Source of the DNA: Adineta steineri
Lineage: Eukaryota; Rotifera; Eurotatoria; Adinetida; Adinetidae
Length of the DNA: 64,000 nucleotides
NCBI GenBank assembly: GCA_905250115.1
Contig: CAJNOI010000022.1
Location: 558,001 to 622,000, forward strand
Reading direction: 5' to 3'
Shown here: one piece after another, positions 35,724 to 45,400 of the stretch
Position numbering within the stretch: the first letter of the stretch is position 1
Layout: every line of letters begins with the position of its first letter
Notes under the pieces: generated by a model
The model's input: the letters and a program-made list of their open reading frames with translations, nothing else
Databases searched by the model: none
Told to the model about the DNA's origin: nothing
Position numbers and translations under genes: made by a program

Positions 35724-36954
35724 ATGTCCAAAGCTATTCAATCACCACCTCATTCAATGGCTAATTATCCATTAAAAGTCTTAGCACAACTTGAAAAAAC
35801 TCATAAATTTAATAAATTACCTAATTTAAAAAATTTTCCATCAGCGTATAAAATATCTATTACAAATAATAAAGTGAATAAATCATTTTTGTTGTTCTTC
35901 TAAAAAATCATTTTTTAGCTTCGTATTGCTTGTACATCGGATATATTTGATCATACAACAAAATTATCCGATTCATGTCCATTAGCTGATGTACTTATTA
36001 TTGCTGGAAATATTTCACGTAATTCAAAATGGACAGATATTGTTAGATTTGAAAAATGTCTAAATGATTTACCAATAAAATATAAAATTCTCATTCCCGG
36101 AAGTTCCGATATTTGTTTTAATCTTGAAAATCTTACGAATGAACAAATGTATGTTAAGATAATTTGATATAACATAAAAATAGAGATTTAGTTTGATTAT
36201 TAGTAAACAATGTGAACGAGATAATATAAAAAAAGAATTAACAATTCGTGGATTAAAACATGTATCACAATATTTAAAAAATGTGATCTATTTACAAGAT
36301 ATGGGAGTTGAAATAGCTGGAGTGAAATTTTATGGATCACCATGGTTAAAAGAATAAAAATTATTTTGTTCATTCATTTTTTTTTCTTGATTTATCAGGG
36401 TTTCAACAAATAAAAATGCTGCATTTTTTTGTCCTCGAAATGAAATAATAAAAAAATGGAACTATATTCCACGTGGAATTGATGTTTTGATTACTTGTCA
36501 ACCACCATTAGGCATATATGCTTTGATAATATCTTTTAAATTATATTCTTATTAGGTCACGGTGATGCTGATTATACTGAAGACCATATAGGCGATGTTG
36601 ACCTTCTTGGTAAATGAAATAAATAATAAATTATATATATATTTTAATTTTCATTGAATTTAATGCTTAGGAACAGTAGCATGTCGAATAGGACCATCGT
36701 TTCATGTATTTGGATATAGTCGAGAAGGTCAAGATTTTTATTTAAATAATAAATCATATTTCAAACATATTATTTTGCTATATGTGTTTATAGCATTTGG
36801 TATGTCATTTAATGGACATACATATTTTATAAATGCAGCTATGTGTACACGGTCTTATAATCCATCAAATGATTTAATTGTATTTGATGTTCCTATGCCT
36901 GCAAATGCATCGAAATTTCGACCGAATATTAATTATTTTACTGGGCTTATATAA
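35724..36954 (+). CDS. MPPED1/2-like metallophosphoesterase, active site lost
   Basis: Seven in-phase exons (35724-35873, 35919-36148, 36204-36344, 36399-36511, 36556-36609, 36671-36727, 36794-36954) give 301 residues; human MPPED2 has 294. The fold is well matched: YLKNVIYLQDMGVEIAGVKF, GSPW, IIKKWNYIPRGIDVLIT, FHVFG, HTYFINAAMC, DLIVFDVPMP. The metal-site motifs are not. SDTHS reads SDIFD, the GD of HxGDF reads GN, GNHE reads GSSD, THGPP reads TCQPP, and the GxIHEG site reads GYSREG. Only the first Asp remains, so catalysis is unlikely and a binding or regulatory role is more plausible. The intron after exon 4 has a GC donor (GGCATAT), not GT. It is tail-to-tail with the rhodanese gene, 46 bp apart. 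Confidence 0.85.
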
Positions 36955-37000
36955 TAAAAGTAGTTTTTTTGAGAATTTAATAATAGAAATCATTTGTTAA

Positions 37001-37756
37001 CTATGTCAAATATAATTCAGACCATTCGAACCAACCAGAATCAAGTACAGTGATAGTTTTAGCTAAATTTAATTCTGCAGCAAATATTGCTGATAAACTT
37101 GCTCTCCAACCAGTTCCACACATATAGACAATTCTTTTTATATCTTTCTCATAGATATTTGTTTTTGACATTAAATGTAAATATGCTTCTAATTCATCCC
37201 AAGTAATATCTCCATTAATTTGTCCATATATTCCATCGAGTGGATCGTATTCAAAATTCGGTATTCGACCAGCATGTCGAATATATGAATAACCTGTTAT
37301 TTCTCCTGAATATTCTCTATATGTTCGTACATCAATAAATTTTGTTGTTGAACAAAGAAATTCATTAGATAATTGACTACAAGTTAATATAACTTCTGGT
37401 CGTAATGGAAGATTTGGTAGACTTAATGACTGAGAAAGATTATTTATAAACAAAGAAGGTTCTATATTTCCGATTAAAATTCGAATATGATTACAACCAA
37501 TCCAATACAACAACCAAGCAAAACGAGCGGCCATCATAAGTTTTCCTCTTGTATATAAAACAATAAAAGTATCTTGTGAGATTTGATATTTTTTTAAAAT
37601 AATTTCTCTTATTTCTTCATATGAACGATATTTCCAAAAATTATTATTTTTATCTGTTTCAATATCACTCATTATATCAGACGTAATATTTAATAAATAA
37701 AAATTTTTTATTAAAAGAAGTTCATCAGATCTAATAAACCATTGAGATATTTTCAT
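37001..37756 (-). CDS. Tandem rhodanese (sulfurtransferase-like)
   Basis: A 251-residue single-exon protein with two rhodanese folds. The N-terminal one (about 1-110) lacks an active-site Cys where expected (FIVLYTRGKLMMAARFAW). The C-terminal one (about 125-251) has FIDVRTYREYSGEITGYSYI, then HAGRIPNFEY and the loop MCGTGWRASLSAIF. In this loop the Cys would carry the persulfide and the Arg sits at CxxxxR. LDSGWFEWSELYL closes the fold. These are features of thiosulfate/mercaptopyruvate sulfurtransferases, and CGTGWRAS is common in bacterial members. Base composition matches the neighbours, so an ancient or vertical origin is possible. The ATG follows a TTTTTAG acceptor-like site and lies 83 bp downstream of the COG2 stop on the same strand. 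Confidence 0.8.
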   Translation of the reverse strand: MKISQWFIRSDELLLIKNFYLLNITSDIMSDIETDKNNNFWKYRSYEEIREIILKKYQISQDTFIVLYTRGKLMMAARFAWLLYWIGCNHIRILIGNIEPSLFINNLSQSLSLPNLPLRPEVILTCSQLSNEFLCSTTKFIDVRTYREYSGEITGYSYIRHAGRIPNFEYDPLDGIYGQINGDITWDELEAYLHLMSKTNIYEKDIKRIVYMCGTGWRASLSAIFAAELNLAKTITVLDSGWFEWSELYLT

Positions 37757-37766
37757 CTAAAAAGTA
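37757..37766 (-). promoter_or_regulatory. Splice-acceptor-like site abutting the rhodanese ATG
   Basis: The minus strand reads TACTTTTTAG directly before ATG. It could be a spliced-leader trans-splice acceptor for a gene lying 83 bp downstream of COG2, or the cis acceptor of an unseen 5' exon. I cannot distinguish these. Confidence 0.4.
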
Positions 37767-37839
37767 TTAATTAAGCGTTTTTTTTGTCTTTCTTTATAAA
37801 TTAAAACAGAGAAAAAAAGAAAAAAAAATAATAATTATT

Positions 37840-39638
37840 TTAAATTTGTACTTGACTTTCTTCATTAAGAATAGTTAATTTATTCGATGACTCAATATGA
37901 ATATTGAGTTTTTCCAGCTAAATAATAATTAAGAAAAAAATTTATTCATATAAAAATAAAGAACTATTTTTAATTACTTCAGTAGTAAATGCAGTAACAT
38001 CATTTTGTATTTGTTTACGAATTTTATTATCATCTGTTAATGTAACTGATGCTGATGTTGTCATATTTTGTGATTGATTTGATGGAGTTCTTGAAGATTC
38101 ACGAACACGTTTTAGACGTTGCATACTTTCTTCCATTTTTCGTACCGATGATAATATTTCCGAACATAAATCATAATAACTAAAACACCTCTTATTAATA
38201 AAAAAAAACCTTTTTTCAAAATTATACCGTTTAGTAATTTCTTCCATAGTAATTGTTAAAAATTCTTGACACTCATCTGAACTTAATAATGTACCATTAT
38301 AATCATCGGAAAATGTTTGTAAATGACGGAATGTAGCAAGAATACAATTTGATGGTTTCGTAGGTGCCTAAATAAAATTCTTTCATTTATGAACTATACA
38401 GATAAATTAATCAAATTATTATTCTAATTATTATTAATATCTTTCCCACAGAAATTTCTCATTTACGAGATGGGAAACATTAGATAAATATGTAAATTTT
38501 ATATTAGAACAATTTCTCACGTAGACAATATATATGAGAAAAAATGCAAAACAAGTCAAAGGCTAGAGTCTAATAACTCTAAGTCCACGATTACATATTT
38601 TTTGTTTTTAAATATTTTCTAAATGTTATTTTGACCTGCAACTTACTTCTCGATTTGTTTTTCTATACATTCGAGGAATTTCTTGTACAGAATGAAGAGT
38701 TTCATTACATCGATCAATTAATTGTTGAATAATTAAATTTTTCAAATCCATACGTGATTTATTCATTAAACCTGAAAGTATTTCATCCAAAACTAATAAA
38801 AAGAAGAAAAACAAAAACATTTAATAATAATAATAAACAAATACATTAGAATAATTTTTCTACCATGTGTTAATTCTATTGCTATATTTGATGATATTGA
38901 AGTAAGTGAGATAAGTCGTTGACTAAGTATAATCTCTTGAAAAAGTGTTTTTATCTTATTTGAAAATACTTGCAGATCAACATAGAGATTCACGAGAAAT
39001 TTCATATCCATTGTTTTTGCCTAGAAATTATACAATAGATTATTTTATGTCTATTCTACAGAAAAATTTATAATTACATTGAATGTTTCAATCCATATTC
39101 GAAATCGAACAATACATTGTAATGTTAATTTCCAGAATTCATGAGATAATGGTTCAAGAAATATATTTGGTTGCCAACAACGATCAATTGATTGAAATAT
39201 TGTTGATGTAATTAAAGTTTTATATGGTGAATTTTGTTCATTATTTAATATAAATGGTTGATTAAGAAGAATATTTTCAATTGAATTTGAAATTTCTAAA
39301 AATCTTATTTGATAATAAACAATAACATCCCATCGTGATGAAAAATCTTGATAAGCTTTCGAATTTTTTAAATTTTGTTTACTTAATTTCGATAAATCAC
39401 TTTCAAGTAGAGAAATAAATTTTAACCATGATAAATATCTTTCATGAAATATATCCGGATCAGCAGCAGAAAAAAAATTTTGTGATGATTGTTCAAGACA
39501 TTGTGTTAATTCAGGAAATATTGAATTAACAACAAAATCAAAATGACTACCACAATCATGATTAATACGTTCAATAACATAAAGCATAGCTTTACATTCG
39601 GTTTTTATAAAATCGATGGTTTTACTGAATGCTAATGA
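37840..39638 (-). CDS. COG2: COG2, conserved oligomeric Golgi complex subunit 2, C-terminal part
   Basis: Six exons on the minus strand (39078-39638 partial, 38864-39020, 38647-38792, 38228-38367, 37978-38179, 37840-37917) join in phase to about 427 residues. They match the C-terminal half of animal COG2 (human is 738 residues): NIFLEPLSHEFWKLTLQ, EIPRMYRKTNREAPTKPS, KYY-equivalent KRYYDLCSEILSSVRKMEES followed by MQRLKRVRESS, DDNKIRKQIQNDVTAF, and the short closing helix TELEKLNIHIE. COG2 belongs to lobe A of the COG tether, which directs retrograde vesicle traffic in the Golgi. The 5' end enters the N gap at 39639, and no COG2 sequence was recognised beyond it. About 300 N-terminal residues are therefore missing from the window. 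Introns of about 45-280 bp. Confidence 0.88.
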
Positions 39639-39738
39639 NNNNNNNNNNNNNNNNNNNNNNNNNNNNNNNNNNNNNNNNNNNNNNNNNNNNNNNNNNNNNN
39701 NNNNNNNNNNNNNNNNNNNNNNNNNNNNNNNNNNNNNN
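39639..39738. other. Assembly gap, 100 N
   Basis: Exactly 100 Ns inside or at the 5' edge of COG2. A hairpin arm lies 80 bp beyond it. Confidence 1.
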
Positions 39739-40519
39739 TTTTTCTAAATTTTTCTCTTTCGACGTTTTCCTTTTCGATGTTTTCCTACAACACCAATTTC
39801 GTCGACAACTCCTCTATCTTGAGGGTGTGGGTGTGAGTAAAAGAAAAGTTACACCTATCCTTGATAAACCAATCTGTTTTGATTTTAAACTTTGTCAATA
39901 CTAATAATTACAAAGATGAAAATTCATCGAATGAAAATGTATCAAACAAAAAATGTTTAGATTCAACTGCATGCATCTTGAAAGGTATGAATGTCAATGT
40001 AACTTTCTTATACTTTCGAAATGTCTTTTTTTTCTCCTCAACGAGGAAAAATATCAATATGTGTTTGAAATTAGCAGACAACAATAACTTAAAATCGAGT
40101 AGAAAGTTTCAACGTCTCTTACAAAATCTAAAATAATAATATGATCATTTTACTGATCCTGAATGACTATATTTTCATTTGATATTTCATAAAAGATAAG
40201 ACCAATTTTCAACATGTATTTATTTGCCATGCGGAGGTTGGTGTGCAATATATTGACTGAAAATTATAATAGAAAAAAAATCTTGCAAATTGAAAAATAA
40301 AGTTGATGCAACATTGTGTAAGTAATAATAATAATCCAAAATTACAGCAGGATTCATGATACAGTATTATGTTTTCCTTTTGTATCGAAGACGAATACAG
40401 ATTTCTTATAAGTGTTAATTATTTGCGTCAGCGAAAGTAAAGAATATACAAGAAAAACAAAATATTTTTATTGATTATTTTCTTGAAAGACTGCATTTGG
40501 TTAGAATTCAACATCGATC
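39739..40519. other. Intergenic between gap and collar gene
   Basis: AT-rich, with hairpin arm E at 39818-39837. No COG2 exon or other domain was recognised. The small ORFs at 39861-40136 are unsupported. The last part is the presumed promoter of the collar gene. Confidence 0.5.
39818..39837. repeat. Telomere-like hairpin arm, copy E
   Basis: CTTGAGGGTGTGGGTGTGAG is the exact family consensus. No inverted partner is visible to the right, so the partner may lie in the gap at 39639-39738, or this is a solo arm. Confidence 0.75.
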
Positions 40520-41587
40520 ATGGTTGCACGATCTCCTCAAAACCCACGACTTAGCGAATGGGAAATGCCCGAACATGATGAAATGCAAAACCGGAATACA
40601 ATTTGTAGAAGCGCTGCTGATGTGACCATAGATGTTGATCGATGTGAGTCAAGTGATTCAGAGACGAAAAAGTAAGCATGATTTATGAATGATATCAATA
40701 CTTTATCTTTGTATTTCTATCTGAAAGGCCGAAATCAACATTTCAATATGGAAAATATTGTAAATCAAAAATATTACCTATTCTTAAAGGTGTACTATCG
40801 GGTGTAGCCACGAATATTCTATTACTTATTACTGTCCTCGTACTATGGTTGGCACCGCGTCATCATACAGGAATAGTCGTAACAAATGGTAAGTACTTGT
40901 TTTAACATATCCTTTTTACTCATTTAGTATTGAGTTAGTCATAGTATATTTTTTAACATTTGAACGGTTCTCATTTTAGAACTTCCTCCGGGTACTATTC
41001 TTTTATATAGCGGCAATTTAACGATTTTGAACGGATCGACTTTTCGTTGGTTACTCTGTGATGGATCAGAAGTATCTCGTACGATCTATCAAGACTTATT
41101 CGAAGCAATTGGTATTACGTATGGATCAGGCAATGGAAATGATACTTTCAATATACCTGATTTTCGTAGTCGATTTCCATTGGGTAGTAACAGCACCTAT
41201 AGCAGTTCATTAGTTGCTGGTGGTACATCGATACATTTCATGAGTATCGCAGAGTTACCTATACACTCGCATACTCAAGGTTCTCTACAAACACTCTATA
41301 GTGGTGTACACACACACGCGATTGTCGATCCTGGACATGATCACGGAGGATCAACAGGCGATGGACCATTTTCTAACGGCACTTCTGGTATGGTTCCCAG
41401 TAATGGTGTAGGTACTGATAATGCAGCTCACAGTCATACGATTTATGTCGGCACTACTAATATTACAATGCAGTCGGATGGAAGTCATATACACACAATA
41501 CAAGGTTCAACAGATACAGAAGGTTCCAGTCAAGCAATGGACAAGATGCCACCTTATCAAACGGTTCATTACATAATTCGTGCTTAA
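40520..41587 (+). CDS. Membrane-anchored phage tail collar-domain protein
   Basis: Three in-phase exons (40520-40671, 40728-40888, 40980-41587) give 306 residues. A charged cytosolic N-terminus (about 70 residues) leads to one membrane helix, GVATNILLLITVLVLWLAP, and then an outside domain. That domain begins LPPGTILLYSGNLT, with FRWLLCDGSEVSR, YQDLFEAIGITYGSGNGNDT, and FNIPDFRSRFPLGSN: the phage tail collar fold (Pfam Collar type) found in phage short-tail-fibre and receptor-binding proteins. The C-terminal part is His- and Gly-rich (ELPIHSHTQG, VHTHAIVDPGHDHGGS, SHTIYVG, SHIHTIQG), which may bind metal as tail-fibre tips do. It ends MPPYQTVHYIIRA. The likely topology is type II. Introns and an added anchor show that a phage-type domain has been adopted by the animal. 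The ligand is unknown. Confidence 0.85.
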
Positions 41588-42489
41588 AAAGACAACATAT
41601 ATCTCAATTCTATTTCAGAAACTATTTTCAACATTATAAACTTTCGAAAAATATTTTTGCACAAGTCATTCTATTGTTGTGCTATGCTTTTTTATTTCTT
41701 ATTAACTGAGTTTTTACTATCTTTATTCAATATATATTTCTGACTGGCATCATTTATGTCACATTTAGCATCTTAGCCGAGAAAACACATATAATACTGT
41801 GCTTTTAATATAATATAAAGAATTTTAATCAAGTAGAAAAAACATTTAAAAGAAACTTTCACGTTCACCACGATCAATTGATTGTATGATGGAAGATAGT
41901 CAACCTCATCATACAGGAAGAGGAAAGCATGATTATAATAAATGGCAACTGAATTAAAACACACGTTTAGTTCTTTATTGAAATAATAAGCTTATGTTGC
42001 ATCGCTGACTATCATTGTAGACTCAATCTATATCATGGAATAAAATATGATTTAAAAACAATTGTTTAATAAGGATGCATTCTTCAAGATAGCTTTATCT
42101 TTTCAATATATTTTATTTATTAAATAGAAGCCACTTATTTATATAGTGAATAAATGAAATAACAAAGACAAAATGAAAAAAAAAATCCATTTTTTCATTT
42201 TTTTCCTTCACATCGTTGTAATCGATTATAATCATGATTTAAAAACTTAATATTTATTGGTTTTTACCGTTATTATCTATACCTGATATTTAAAGATAAA
42301 GTAAAAACGTAATTTATTAGATATACGGACGTGCTTTTAATGAATACAAAAAAAAATCACGTCTATAAACATAAATATAATATCACGATTTATATACATT
42401 ATAAATAACATTCTATGTCATAGATGTTTTTTTGTTATTGTCTAAGAGAATGAACACAAAATGTTGATACATTTCTCGTAGTTATAACT
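41588..42489. other. Intergenic
   Basis: AT-rich; no gene or clear repeat recognised. It holds the 3' flank of the collar gene and the promoter of the LDLa/EGF receptor. Confidence 0.45.
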
Positions 42490-45400
42490 ATGATTAATTA
42501 TTGTCTTCAATTATTATTGTTTTTCCTCAGTTTTTTTTCGTTTACTTGTTCGTTCTCTATTCTCGAACATACTTCTGATCAAAATCGATCGTATAGAGAT
42601 TGTTTCGTCGTTCACAATATTGACGAAGATACTGATGATCGTCTTTCTTATTGTCTGCGAGTAGACGACTTATTTAATGAATCTTGGTCAAATAATTGTT
42701 ATACCGGCAAACAAATAACATTCGAGCGATTGGAAATGACAAACGTGAGTGTTAACCAATTACTTCAATGGCATATACCATTAGATATTGCCGATCTATA
42801 TGGAGCATTTCTATCAAACAATCTATATAATGATCATAGAAACTTTTTCATCTGTAACTGTTCATCAGTCAGCGTATTTGGACGTTATTGTGAATATGAA
42901 TTTGAAGAAGGAATATATACAATAGAAAATCTTATTAATTCTAGTATTAATGAAAAGAAAACATATTATCCTAAAGAACGATTACTACCTTGTTATGATC
43001 TTGAAATTGAAAATAATGAACGATGTTTAGATTATCGAGATATATGTGATGGAGAATTCGATACAATTAATGGTCATGATGAACTTTATTGTGATCAAAT
43101 TGAGACAAATATATGTGAATCTAATGAATTTCGATGTCGTAATGGTTTTTGTATTGATCGTCAATTTCTTTTTGATGATCAAGGTGATTGTACTGATTTA
43201 AGTGATGAACAAAATTTACTTATACATAAAAAGTATCATAATTTCCAAACATGTTATGAACAAGCAAGTTTTGATTGTGATGAACATTGGTGTGGACGTG
43301 ATATGATTTCATGTGGAGATGGAGAATGTGTTCCATGGTATCAGAGATTCTGGAATGGATTTGATTGTCATAATTATTATACACATGTATATAATTGTGA
43401 GTTAGAACTAGTGAATAGTATAAGTGTTGATTTTAGTATTACTGGAAATAATGGTCGTTGTACAACAGATATTCGTGAATTAACTGAAATCGATGATAAA
43501 TGTGTGTTAATGATTAAATGTTTTGCTACTTTACATCCAACTTGTAAATCACTTGAAATGCTTTTTAATCGAAGTAAATATGCAGCTGCACATGCACATT
43601 ATCTATGTCAAAATCATACTTTAATTAAATATGCATCAGGAATTGCATTCTTATCACCATTTATTCGTGCTTATCATGTACCACTTCAATTTCAAATAAC
43701 CGGGGAACTTGATTTTTTTGCAAAGATGAAAATGAAACAACCTGGTCTGTTCTGTTTGACAGGTGAATATACTTGTCGAGGTATTAAAGTTACACACAAT
43801 GGTTCGACATGTTTTAAATATGATGATATATTTGAAAAAAGTTATCCATTTCCTCCATACGAATATTTATTTTGTCAAACAATAAATGATTCTATAGATT
43901 ATTGTACAAATACGACATTTTTTTATCTTTGTCGAACATCAGGTGAATGTATATCAAAATATCGTTTATTTGATGGATTTATTGATTGTTTGGATGCATC
44001 CGATGAAAATGATTTAGAAGCTCTTGATTCATTAGAACCATTCTTTATGAAAGATCGATATAATTGTACTCAAAATGGTGACAAATCTACTGCAGTAATG
44101 CGTCATTTTCTCGGTATGTAATGAGAAACAAAAGTAAAATACATTGTTGTTTTTACATAGGTGATGGAATCAATCAGTGTATGAATGGTGCTGATGAAAT
44201 GAGTCTTTCAATTAATTGGCAACAACAACAGTGTTTCAAATCAAGTGATTCAGCGTGTATTCTTTTTCGAGATTTATATAATGCTAATAAAGAAGATCAA
44301 CCGATTCATGTCTTACGATTTAATAGTCTATGTGATTCAATATGGGATTTACGAAATGGATCTGATGAAACCGATTGTAATGAATGGATTTGTGAGCCAG
44401 GTTATACTAAACAACAAACAAATCTTAATCAATGGAGTGGTAATTGTATTAATCCTGCATGGCAATGTAATGGAATATGGGATTATACTGATGGAAGTGA
44501 TGAATTTAATTGTAATCGTTCCGAACAATATCCAATACCTAATTGTTTATTATTGAAAACAGGTAAAATTATTTTATTAAACGAAAGTAATATGATTGCT
44601 GGTAATGGTCATGTTGATTGTTCGGGAGGTATTGATGAACGTGTAACATATGCATGTAATGATGGATTTCCATTAAATGAACGTTTTCTTTGTAATGATA
44701 AAATAACATGTTTAAACCCAATGTATTTATGTAACCATGTTAACGATTGTGCAGATGGTGAAGATGAAAATGAATTTTGGTGCGGATCAAGACCATCGTT
44801 TAATTCAAGTTTTTGTAAACCAAAAACATTTGCTTGTCAAGAACGAGATGATTTTGGTCCCTGTATACCACATGAAGATCGATGTCGTCATGACCACGCA
44901 TCCTGTGGAGTATCTCATAAAGATAAACATATGTGTGTACGTCCACGTAAATATAATCATAAGACATTTGAACAACGTTTCTTTCCATTACCAGAAATGA
45001 ATCAGACACAATTGAATCGTACACCGGCATGGTTTTGTGATCGTGGTTTACTTGTACGTCGTTATGATAAACTTGCATGTCTTTGTCCTCCAAGTTTCTT
45101 TGGTCATCGATGTGAAAAACATAGTCATCGTTTAACAGTTATATTTACTTTACAAATAGGAATTATCAAAACTGATCTTATTCGAATAATTGTATTGTTA
45201 ATAAATCAAAATGAAACAATTGATCATATAGTTTTAACACAACTACCATCATATATGGGTAAACATCGTATCTATTTAAACTATCCTCGCTCTCAGTATT
45301 CTGATTTACGACAAGCAACATCTCAGTATGCGGTACAATTTCGTTTATATGCTATCGATAATAGTACAATAAGACGTTTATTTGTTACACAATATCCTAT

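Noticed and set aside
44245..45093. Plus- and minus-strand ORFs inside the LDLa/EGF receptor
   Set aside because: Shadows of the real frame, generated by its Asp/Gly codon pattern.
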